17,180 bases of DNA, from contig CALGGV010000301.1 of the NCBI GenBank assembly GCA_937915725.1, forward strand, positions 1-17,180, written 5' to 3'. Positions 8,501-14,163 of the stretch are shown one piece after another; the stretch's first letter is position 1, and every line of letters begins with the position of its first letter. The position numbers were made by a program, and so were the translations under genes. The DNA comes from an uncultured Selenomonadales bacterium. GTDB lineage: Bacteria; Bacillota; Negativicutes; Selenomonadales; Selenomonadaceae. Below the pieces are notes generated by a model that did not search any database, had not been told where the DNA came from, and saw only the letters and a list, made by a program, of their open reading frames with translations.

Positions 8501-9371
8501 GAGTTTTATCGATTAAACGGCTGGAGAGCCCCAATTTTTTATTAATTTTAAATCTACCGACGGCGGCTAAATCGTAACGTTTAGGGTCGAAGAAGAGGGA
8601 ATTAATAAGTTGAATACAGTTATCAACAGAAGTAGTAGGCTCATTGGGTCTGATATGTTTATAAACTTCCTCAAGGGCTTTTTCTCTAGATTTAAAAGCG
8701 GGATCTTCGCGTTCGAGTTCGTCTTTAATGAAGTGGTTGTAATCGAAAAGAGCTAAAATATCATCGTCGGATTCAAAACCGAGTGCGCGCAAAAAGTAGG
8801 TAACTGGCATTTTGCGAGTCCTATCGATACGCACACGAATTTTATCGCCAGGCTCCGTTTCAAGTTCAATCCACGCGCCACGATTAGGAATAAGCGTAGC
8901 AGTAAAAATCTTCTTGCCGGTCTGATCCACCGTCGAATCATAATAAACCCCCGGGCTGCGAACCAGCTGCGAAACAATGACCCTCTCCGCCCCATTAATA
9001 ATAAAAGTTCCAGTCTCCGTCATCAGCGGGAAGTCCCCCATGAAAACCTCTTGCTCTTTGACATCTCCGAGTTCATGATTTACGAGTTGAACTTTTACAC
9101 GAATAGGCGCAGAATATGTGCTGTCACGTTCTTTGCATTCTTCGAGCGAATATTTGGGCTTGCCTAGCACGGGGTCTTTAAAGAAAAGTTTCAAATTACC
9201 TGTGGCAATGGAGATAGGCGAAATATCTTCCAAAATTTCTTTAAGACCTTCCTCAAGAAACCATTTATAAGAATTGCGCTGAATGTCAAGAAGGTGTGGC
9301 ATTTCCATAACTTCCTTGATTCTTGCGTAACTATAACGGGTTCCTTTGGTCACTTTGTTAGGATTAAACAA
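5502..9371 (-). CDS. rpoB: RNA polymerase subunit beta
   Basis: This 1289-residue beta subunit forms the catalytic core of RNA polymerase with beta-prime. Conserved landmarks include MPHLLDIQRNSY near the N-terminus, RSPGVYY, the rifampicin region (about 530-558) with D539, H549 and S554 at the positions of E. coli D516, H526 and S531, the CPIETPEGPNIGL block, and GDKMSGRHGNKG with K981 and K989 matching the two active-site lysines. All rifampicin-contact positions I can align are wild type. The start codon is TTG (9369-9371), with a GGGAG SD (9381-9385) at good spacing; the next plausible starts would remove conserved sequence. Residues 285-405 contain repeated modules related to the rpoC array. 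The last 77 residues (1213-1289) form an acidic tail with 27 Asp/Glu and 10 Phe by my count. rplJL is not upstream; the gene has its own promoter. Confidence 0.98.
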   Translation of the reverse strand: MFNPNKVTKGTRYSYARIKEVMEMPHLLDIQRNSYKWFLEEGLKEILEDISPISIATGNLKLFFKDPVLGKPKYSLEECKERDSTYSAPIRVKVQLVNHELGDVKEQEVFMGDFPLMTETGTFIINGAERVIVSQLVRSPGVYYDSTVDQTGKKIFTATLIPNRGAWIELETEPGDKIRVRIDRTRKMPVTYFLRALGFESDDDILALFDYNHFIKDELEREDPAFKSREKALEEVYKHIRPNEPTTSVDNCIQLINSLFFDPKRYDLAAVGRFKINKKLGLSSRLIDKTLAQDIVNNSTGEIVIPQGTFLSQDIFFNFFGAKRLLINQELAEDFTVDGKIIVPANHKLSNEDVENILKFERWKVKLKNDVCDSLSGEVIIPAGTLIDENFVSKLDQQREADIFKIVPDEVHGGYINPIPVKVQNDNEILTMLCAPNISNRTIAISDIVASIGYLLDLMAGVGKIDDIDHLGNRRVRSVGELLQNQFRIGLARMERVVRDRMTTQDSDIITPQLLINIKPVIAAMKEFFGSSQLSQFMDQHNPLSELTHKRRLSALGPGGLSRERAGFEVRDVHNSHYGRMCPIETPEGPNIGLIGSLANFARIDQYGFVETPYRRVSNNHVSDSVVYMTADEEELHVIAQANEPLDDNDCFINDRVTARHLQETSLVNSSTVDFMDVSPKQVVSIATALIPFLENDDANRALMGANMQRQAVPLLKTQAPLVGTGMEAVAAKDSGVMILAKNSGVVSYVDADSISITTDSGSIDSFHLQKFQRSNQGTCINQIPMVKFGQRVAAGQPIADGPATSNGELALGYNIIVAYMPWEGFNYEDAILISENLLKKDIFTSIHIEEHLSDARDTKLGPEDLTRDIPNISDDLLANLDKDGIVAVGSDVRPGDILVGKVTPKGETELTAEERLLRAIFGEKAREVRDTSLRVPHGQSGKVVAVKTFTRDNNDELPPGVNKQVRVYIAQKRKISVGDKMSGRHGNKGVVSHILREEDMPFLEDGTPVDIVLNPLGVPSRMNIGQILETHLGFAVSKLGFSIATPVFDGAKEADILDTMHAADLPSSGKSILSDGRSGLPFDNPVTVGCVYMLKLHHLVDDKIHARSTGPYSLVTQQPLGGKAQFGGQRFGEMEVWALEAYGASFTLQEILTVKSDDVIGRVKAYEAIVKGNNIPEPGVPESFKVLIKELQSIGLDISVLTSDSKEIDIIDDDDERRTSPSTPPENPSISDTPDVSDEPDNDDFSLDFQPSSEDLDFFENSFDENSDSNFHSDFVFDDFNFDNDDNL

Positions 9372-9392
9372 AAGCTGTCACTCCCTAATTTG

Positions 9393-9433
9393 AAAAAAAA
9401 AATTTTGAAGTAAGCAATAAAATACCTTCAAAA
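9393..9433 (-). terminator. Possible attenuator hairpin in the rpoB leader
   Basis: On the minus strand, TTTTGAAG pairs perfectly with CTTCAAAA across a 15-base spacer. A run of ten T follows directly, ending about 20 bases before the rpoB start codon. The arrangement is that of an intrinsic terminator, but the stem has only two G-C pairs and a long loop, so it would be weak. It lies inside the predicted 5' leader, where a partial terminator could tune RNA polymerase synthesis. It may also be chance in an AT-rich leader. Confidence 0.4.
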
Positions 9434-9450
9434 TATAAATAGTAGAAGAA

Positions 9451-9479
9451 ATTATATACTTGAATAAAGATATTGTCAA
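9451..9479 (-). promoter_or_regulatory. Consensus sigma-70/sigma-A promoter for rpoB-rpoC-aroH
   Basis: On the minus strand, TTGACA (9474-9479) and TATAAT (9451-9456) are both perfect consensus hexamers separated by exactly 17 bases. Transcription should begin near 9444, giving a leader of roughly 73 bases before the rpoB TTG codon. This makes rpoB the first gene of its transcript here. Confidence 0.9.
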
Positions 9480-9529
9480 ACAATTTAGAGTTTAAGATTT
9501 TGGCGAAATGAAAAAAATATAAATTTCAG

Positions 9530-9559
9530 TTGCATAAAATTCTTGGTATTTGGTAAAAT
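9530..9559 (+). promoter_or_regulatory. Candidate promoter for the PAS-GGDEF gene
   Basis: TTGCAT (9530-9535) and TAAAAT (9554-9559) are separated by 18 bases, upstream of the first diguanylate cyclase gene. A second TAAAAT at 9564 is an alternative -10. The match is moderate and the region is AT-rich, so the exact element is uncertain. It is divergent from the rpoB promoter and about 50 bases away. Confidence 0.45.
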
Positions 9560-9592
9560 ACGCTAAAATTAAAACGAAAAAAATTTTTTTAA

Positions 9593-9628
9593 GGAGGTGT
9601 AGCGGCAGGATTCTGTCGCATTTGCATG
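9593..9628 (+). promoter_or_regulatory. Shine-Dalgarno, hairpin, AUG leader of the first GGDEF gene
   Basis: A strong SD (AAGGAGGTG, 9591-9599) lies 28 bases before the ATG at 9626, too far for normal initiation. Between them GCGGCAG (9602-9608) can pair with CTGTCGC (9613-9619) around a 4-base loop, with one G-U pair. Folding this 18-base hairpin would leave an effective spacing of about 10 bases. No ATG, GTG or TTG start lies in frame between the SD and 9626. The second GGDEF gene has the same arrangement. Confidence 0.6.
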
Positions 9629-11506
9629 ACCGACTCAAAATTTGAAATACCAACAAAGTTTGACACGGAAATATATCGCACTTTAAATGACGTCGAAAAT
9701 ATAATTTATTTCAAGTGGACTATCGCAGATGACATAATGGAATTTGTAGGGTCGGTAGAAACTTCCGACTACGATTTACCGCAAATTGTCAGCCCTGCGT
9801 CAACTGTTTTTTTTGGCGGAAATTTTGTACACCCGGAAGACGGCGGGAAATTTGAAAAATTTTTTGACGAAATGTTTTGGTTGCAACAAACTCGCAATGA
9901 TTCAAAATATTTTAGCAGTAAAGTTCGTCTGCGCGGCAAAGGCGATAGAGGCTATTTGTGGGCGGAATTTCGGCTGTTACTTTACTTTGATGATAACGGT
10001 CCGGCTATTGGATTCGGTTGCATTTGTAATATCAACGTCAAGCAACTTTGGCAAATGGAACTTCAACATTCAGCCGAACACGACGTTTTAACGGGATTTT
10101 TAAATAAAGTTGCCACTCAAAGAAATATTGAACGCTATCTTTCCAAATTGACGGCTACAGATTTACCGCCGGCTTTTATAATTATCGACGCGGACGGCTT
10201 TAAGGCAATTAATGATTCTTTTGGGCATCTTTTCGGCGACGGCGTTTTAACTGATATGGGCAATGCAATTCGTGGAGTTTTTCGCCAAAAAGATATTGTC
10301 GGTAGAATTGGCGGCGATGAATTTGTTGTGCTTTTTTGTGATATGCCTTCGCAAGATGTTTTGGAAAGACGCTGTACCGAACTTTTGCAAAATTTAAATC
10401 GCAACTATACAAATAATAATGACAGCTTGCCTTTTTCTGTTAGCATTGGAATTGCGCTTTACCCTGAACACGGTACAACTTACACTGAACTTTTTAAACG
10501 CGCCGACCGCGCACTTTATGAATCAAAATCACGCGGCAAAAATCGCTATTCGATTTATCATATGGGATTAATTGGAAGAAATTTTTCTGTAGAATCTGCG
10601 CGAGACCCCAAACACGCTGAAGATATTCGCCAAAAAGCATTTGAAGATAATATGCTGGAATTTATTTTAAATCTGCTGTACGAAACGCAAAACGCAGATA
10701 TGACAATTTCAGTTTGTTTGGGAATGTTCGGCAAACAATTTAATCTTGATAGAGTTGCAGTTGCAAAATTTAACAAAAGTTCAAATCATTATGTGGTTGC
10801 TTATGAATGGCTTAGCCCAAATGGTTTTTCGCACAGTTCCAAAGATCATATGGAAAAATACGGCGATTATACAAATGCTTACTGCTCCATCGTAGATTCA
10901 AATTACCACCCGACAGCTTACGGCGTTTTGTCAATCTGCGAAAATACCTATGACAGATACCCCGAATACACAGAAGTTTTTTCAACTTTGAAAATCGGCT
11001 CTTTTGTATATTCACAAATTTCTCATGGTAGCGATATTGTAGGCAATGTTTGTTTTGAAACTTCAAGTTCTTCATATATTTTTTCTCAAGAAGAATTTAC
11101 CAAAATCAATATTTTTTCAGTACTTTTGGGAAATATTTTGTTCAATCGTGAAAATGATAATGTTTCAGAAAAAATGAGTATCCATTTGCAAAATATTTTA
11201 GACCATATGCAGGAATTTATTTACGTCGTTGACAAGGATACTTACGAGCCAATTTATTTTAACAATACCATTCGTCAAACTTTAATGAATTCCACAAACG
11301 ACCAAAAATGTTACAAAAGATTTCACGGCTTAGACGCACCGTGCAAGGGTTGCCCCGTTCAAAAACTTTCTAAAAGCGGCAACGAATATATCGACGTAAT
11401 TTTAGATAATTATTGGGGAGTTGAAACTCCTGCGCGCGCCTATAATATCCGCTGGGACGACGAAATGGATAACTATTTGGCGTTAATAATTCAATCTTCA
11501 TTTTAA
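9626..11506 (+). CDS. Cytoplasmic diguanylate cyclase, PAS-GGDEF-GAF-PAS
   Basis: This 626-residue protein should make cyclic di-GMP from two GTP. No signal peptide or membrane segment is visible, so it is probably cytosolic. Domains in order: an N-terminal PAS-like sensor (about 15-140); a GGDEF domain (about 150-315) with metal-binding D188, signature GGDEF at 229-233, and the RxxD product-inhibition site (RQKD, 220-223), so it should be active and feedback-inhibited; a GAF-like domain (about 335-505); and a C-terminal PAS-like domain (about 515-626) with a cysteine cluster C562, C573, C576 (C-x10-C-x2-C) that could bind metal or sense redox state. The start is the ATG after the unusual SD-hairpin leader. 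smpB begins 25 bases downstream with no terminator between, so they are probably co-transcribed. The input signals are unknown. Confidence 0.9.
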   Translation: MTDSKFEIPTKFDTEIYRTLNDVENIIYFKWTIADDIMEFVGSVETSDYDLPQIVSPASTVFFGGNFVHPEDGGKFEKFFDEMFWLQQTRNDSKYFSSKVRLRGKGDRGYLWAEFRLLLYFDDNGPAIGFGCICNINVKQLWQMELQHSAEHDVLTGFLNKVATQRNIERYLSKLTATDLPPAFIIIDADGFKAINDSFGHLFGDGVLTDMGNAIRGVFRQKDIVGRIGGDEFVVLFCDMPSQDVLERRCTELLQNLNRNYTNNNDSLPFSVSIGIALYPEHGTTYTELFKRADRALYESKSRGKNRYSIYHMGLIGRNFSVESARDPKHAEDIRQKAFEDNMLEFILNLLYETQNADMTISVCLGMFGKQFNLDRVAVAKFNKSSNHYVVAYEWLSPNGFSHSSKDHMEKYGDYTNAYCSIVDSNYHPTAYGVLSICENTYDRYPEYTEVFSTLKIGSFVYSQISHGSDIVGNVCFETSSSSYIFSQEEFTKINIFSVLLGNILFNRENDNVSEKMSIHLQNILDHMQEFIYVVDKDTYEPIYFNNTIRQTLMNSTNDQKCYKRFHGLDAPCKGCPVQKLSKSGNEYIDVILDNYWGVETPARAYNIRWDDEMDNYLALIIQSSF

Positions 11507-11531
11507 ATTTTAATTGAAAGGAGAAATTTTT

Positions 11532-12002
11532 TTGCCAAAAGCTAAAGGTATAAAAATAGCGTGCGAAAATCGAAAAGCCCGCCATGATTATTTTATTCAC
11601 GAAACTTACGAGGCGGGAATTGAACTTAAAGGCACTGAAGTAAAAAGTTTGTGCGCCGGCAGAGCAAATTTAAAGGACAGTTACGCCGAAGTTAAAAACG
11701 GCGAAATTTTTGTTGAACATATGCACATCAGCCCTTATGAACAGGGAAATATTTTTAATCACGATCCTTTGAGACGCCGTAAACTTTTAATGCACAAGAA
11801 AGAAATTTTAAAACTTTTCGGCAAAACTCGTGAAAAAGGTTTTACTTTAATCCCGCTAAAAATTTATTTTAAAAACGGCAAAGCCAAAATGGAATTGGCA
11901 CTTGCAAGCGGTAAGCATAATTACGATAAACGCGCCGCACTTGCCGAAAAATCCGCCAAACGTGATATTGAACGCGCAGTACGCGATAATCAGAAAAATT
12001 AA
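11532..12002 (+). CDS. smpB: SsrA-binding protein SmpB
   Basis: SmpB binds tmRNA and delivers it to ribosomes stalled on broken messages (trans-translation). The 156-residue sequence matches the family from end to end: AGIELKGTEVKSL, the ISPYEQGN block, NHDPLRRRKLLMHKKEI, and the basic C-terminal tail (YDKRAALAEKSAKRDIERAV) that mimics mRNA in the decoding channel. I chose the TTG at 11532 because AAGGAG (11518-11523) lies just upstream and the next residues, PKAKG, match usual SmpB starts. A TTG at 11514 in the same frame would place the ribosome binding site inside the gene. It sits between a c-di-GMP synthase gene and ter genes, all on one strand. The tmRNA gene itself is not in the window. 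Confidence 0.96.
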   Translation: MPKAKGIKIACENRKARHDYFIHETYEAGIELKGTEVKSLCAGRANLKDSYAEVKNGEIFVEHMHISPYEQGNIFNHDPLRRRKLLMHKKEILKLFGKTREKGFTLIPLKIYFKNGKAKMELALASGKHNYDKRAALAEKSAKRDIERAVRDNQKN

Positions 12003-12068
12003 TTTGCCAAATTCGGCGCGGTTAATATTTTGAAATTACAAAAAATCGGCTGAAAGGAGATTTTAAAA

Positions 12069-13280
12069 TTGGAATTACGAAAGGGACAAAAAATTCAGCT
12101 TAATGAAAATTTGATAAAAATAATTTTTGAAAGAAACTCCGGCGCAGTCGATATTGACACAGCGGCTTTTTTGCTCCAAAATAACGGCAAAGTTGCAGGC
12201 GATGAAGATTTTGTCTTTTATGGGAACCCGCGCCATGTTTCCGGCAGTGTAACTCATAATGATGACGATTCTGTGGAAATTGACTTAACAAAACTTCCAC
12301 GCCATATTGAAAAAATTTCAATAACTGCTACAATTTATGAGGCTGAACAGCGCAAACAAAATTTCAGCAAAATTAGCGGCGCAGTTTTAAAATTGCAGGA
12401 TTTTTACGGTACAGAAATTGCAACTTTCAGACCGGAACAATTTACCGTTGAAACTGCAATAGTTTTGGGCGAAATTTACCGCTATAAAGGCGCGTGGAAA
12501 TTTAACGCAACCGGCGCAGGTTACAAGGGCGGGCTTGCCGCTCTTTGCAATGATTTTGGAATTGAAGTTTCTGACGAAATGACGGCTCCACCTCCTCCGC
12601 CTCCACCGCCAAAAATTAATTCCACGCGTAAAAATACTGAACAATCGAAAAAAATTACTACAACCACTGAACGCCGCGCCGAGCCGAAAAAAATTGAACT
12701 GCGCAAAGGACAAAGAGTTAATCTGATAAAGCGCGGCGCAAATTTGGGCGAAATTGTCATTAATCTAAATTGGCGTCAACCGCAAAAAAATACCGGTTTT
12801 TTCAGCCAATTTTTAAATAATTCTATCGATTTAGATTTAGCGTGTCTTTTTGAGTTGAAAGACGGGCGCGCAGGCGCAGTTCAAGCGTTGGGAAATCTTT
12901 TTGGCAGTTTGACTAATCCGCCTTACATTTCACTTGACGGCGACGACAGAACCGGAGAATCTGAAACCGGAGAAACTTTGCGTATCAATGGTAAATTCGT
13001 TAATAAAATCCAGCGAATTTTAATTTTCACTTTCATTTATGAGGGCGCGGCAAATTGGGAAGGCGCAAACGCCGTTGTTACTGTAAAATGTCCCGGCAGC
13101 CCTGAATTAATTGTGCGTATGGATGAATACGGCTCCGAAAAAAGAACTTGTGCAATAGCACTTCTTGAAAATGTTGGAGAAACTTTTAGCGTTGAAAAAA
13201 TCGTTCGATTCTATCACGATTCTCAAGAAATGGATGAAGATTTTGATTGGGGATTGCGTTGGACTGTCGGACGTAAATAA
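12069..13280 (+). CDS. TerA-like protein with two TerD-superfamily domains
   Basis: This 403-residue protein belongs to the tellurium-resistance (TerD/TerA) superfamily, calcium-binding stress proteins of the ter operons. The N-terminal domain (about 1-168) is TerD-like (ELRKGQ, DIDTAAFLL, DEDFVFY, VLGEIYR) but lacks the GDNLTG-GEGDDE calcium loop seen in the neighbouring TerD; only a short DDDS remains. A linker (about 170-208) contains eight consecutive prolines (174-181) and a basic Ser/Thr-rich stretch. The C-terminal domain (209-403) resembles the TerA C-terminal region (DLDLACLFELKDG, DGDDRTG, FIYEGA, CAIALLENV, QEMD) and keeps the acidic calcium-type motif. The TTG start is preceded by AAAGGAG (12053-12059). 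The gene starts 66 bases after smpB and precedes terD. Tellurite itself is probably not the natural stress. Confidence 0.88.
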   Translation: MELRKGQKIQLNENLIKIIFERNSGAVDIDTAAFLLQNNGKVAGDEDFVFYGNPRHVSGSVTHNDDDSVEIDLTKLPRHIEKISITATIYEAEQRKQNFSKISGAVLKLQDFYGTEIATFRPEQFTVETAIVLGEIYRYKGAWKFNATGAGYKGGLAALCNDFGIEVSDEMTAPPPPPPPPKINSTRKNTEQSKKITTTTERRAEPKKIELRKGQRVNLIKRGANLGEIVINLNWRQPQKNTGFFSQFLNNSIDLDLACLFELKDGRAGAVQALGNLFGSLTNPPYISLDGDDRTGESETGETLRINGKFVNKIQRILIFTFIYEGAANWEGANAVVTVKCPGSPELIVRMDEYGSEKRTCAIALLENVGETFSVEKIVRFYHDSQEMDEDFDWGLRWTVGRK

Positions 13281-13338
13281 GGACTAGGGGCTAAGGGCTA
13301 GGGAATTTTTACTAATCCCTATCACTATATCCTAGTCC
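13281..13338. repeat. Imperfect palindrome between terA-like gene and terD
   Basis: GGACTAGG (13281-13288) is exactly complementary to CCTAGTCC (13331-13338). Inside it TAGGGA (13299-13304) pairs with TCCCTA (13316-13321), giving a two-stage hairpin or cruciform. The left arm is itself built of variations on CTAGGG. The element begins right after the upstream stop codon and ends before the terD SD. No T-run follows, so it does not look like a terminator. It resembles short interspersed palindromic repeats of bacterial genomes, or it may protect or process the mRNA. Confidence 0.7.
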
Positions 13339-13368
13339 CTAAAAACTTACTGAAAGGAAGTTTTAAAA

Positions 13369-13947
13369 ATGGCTGTAAGTTTAAGAAAAGGTCAGAAAGT
13401 TGACTTGACAAAGGGAAATCCGAGCTTGAAAAAAATTTTAATCGGCTTGGGCTGGGACACAAACAAATATGACGGCGGCTTTGACTTCGATTTGGACGCG
13501 GCAGCATTCTTGCTCGGCGCAAACGGCAAAGTTACAAGCGATGAAGATTTTGTTTTTTACAACAATTTGAAACACAAAAGCGGCTCCGTCGAACATATGG
13601 GCGATAATTTGACAGGCGCGGGCGAAGGCGACGACGAAGAAATTAAAATCGATCTTGAAAAAGTTCCCGCAAATATCGAAAAAATCGATTTCACGGTTAC
13701 AATTTACGACGCCGAAACGCGCAAGCAAACTTTTGGACAAGTTTCAAATGCTTATATTCGCGTTGTTGACGATGTAACTCAACAAGAATTAATTCGTTAC
13801 GATTTGGGCGAAGATTTTTCAGTTGAAACGGCAGTTGTTGTCGGCGAAATTTATCGCCATAACGGCGAATGGAAATTTAATGCAATAGGCAGCGGCTGGA
13901 GCGGCGGCTTGGCGGCACTCGGCAAAAATTACGGCGTAAATGTTTAA
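13369..13947 (+). CDS. terD: TerD-family stress protein
   Basis: This is a canonical 192-residue TerD/TerE-type protein. It shows SLRKGQKVDL at the N-terminus, the LGWD motif, FDFDLDAAAFLL, DEDFVFYNN, the intact acidic loop GDNLTGAGEGDDEE (calcium-binding in characterised relatives), the IYDAETRKQTFGQV block and GEIYRHNGEWKF near the C-terminus. Members of this family accompany Ter membrane and vWA-domain proteins and are linked to tellurite, phage, oxidative and envelope stress. No TerC-type membrane partner is visible here. The ATG follows GAAAGGAAG (13352-13360). It is last in the plus-strand set and is followed by a strong terminator. TerD, TerE and TerZ are hard to tell apart by sequence, so the symbol marks the family. 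Confidence 0.93.
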   Translation: MAVSLRKGQKVDLTKGNPSLKKILIGLGWDTNKYDGGFDFDLDAAAFLLGANGKVTSDEDFVFYNNLKHKSGSVEHMGDNLTGAGEGDDEEIKIDLEKVPANIEKIDFTVTIYDAETRKQTFGQVSNAYIRVVDDVTQQELIRYDLGEDFSVETAVVVGEIYRHNGEWKFNAIGSGWSGGLAALGKNYGVNV

Positions 13948-13982
13948 TCTGTAAAATTTTATAATCGCTCAAAAAATTTCTT

Positions 13983-14017
13983 AGCCGAACTGTCTTTGGT
14001 TCGGCTTTATTTTTTTG
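13983..14017 (+). terminator. Rho-independent terminator after terD
   Basis: AGCCGAAC (13983-13990) and GTTCGGCT (13999-14006) form a perfect 8-bp stem with an 8-base loop, followed by a T-rich run (TTATTTTTTT). It lies 35 bases after the terD stop and closes the GGDEF-smpB-terA-terD transcription unit. Confidence 0.93.
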
Positions 14018-14065
14018 TAAAAAAATTTTTAAGAAAAAATGTAGGACAAAACTTAATTTTTTTTA

Positions 14066-14094
14066 TTGAGATTTTACCAAATCTACATTATAAT
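14066..14094 (+). promoter_or_regulatory. Near-consensus promoter for the Cache-HAMP-GGDEF gene
   Basis: TTGAGA (14066-14071) and a perfect TATAAT (14089-14094) are separated by 17 bases. The start of transcription should be near 14101, giving a leader of about 60 bases that carries the SD-hairpin arrangement. With the terminator just upstream, the gene is an independent transcription unit. Confidence 0.85.
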
Positions 14095-14111
14095 TGTTAA
14101 AAAATTATTAG

Positions 14112-14163
14112 AGAGGAGTGAAAGTGCGGCGTCAGAAAAAATTTTGTCGCACAAAATTAAATG
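14112..14163 (+). promoter_or_regulatory. Shine-Dalgarno, hairpin, AUG leader of the second GGDEF gene
   Basis: The only good SD (GAGGAGTG, 14113-14120) is more than 40 bases from the ATG at 14161. In between GTGCGGC (14124-14130) pairs with GTCGCAC (14146-14152), seven pairs including one G-U, with a 15-base loop. Folding would bring the SD to roughly 11-14 effective bases from the ATG. A TAA codon lies in frame immediately before the ATG (14158-14160), which excludes an upstream start. The core GCGGC...TGTCGCA is shared with the leader at 9593. Confidence 0.6.

Noticed and set aside
9602..9612. The word TAGCGGCAGGA shared by the first GGDEF leader and the region upstream of the DUF192 gene (16109-16123, minus strand)
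   Set aside because: Matches of about 11 bases are expected by chance in a window of this size, and the DUF192 copy has no pairing partner.
9593..9625. A c-di-GMP riboswitch upstream of the GGDEF genes
   Set aside because: The leaders are only about 60 bases, with a single small hairpin, too short for the known GEMM-I or GEMM-II aptamers.
11514..11531. Longer smpB starting at TTG 11514
   Set aside because: The SD AAGGAG would lie inside the gene and the extra residues (KGEIFL) just translate the ribosome binding site; TTG at 11532 fits the family.
12002..12068. Possible terminator or promoter between smpB and the terA-like gene
   Set aside because: No stem with a T-run and no recognisable -35/-10 pair could be supported in the 66 bases.
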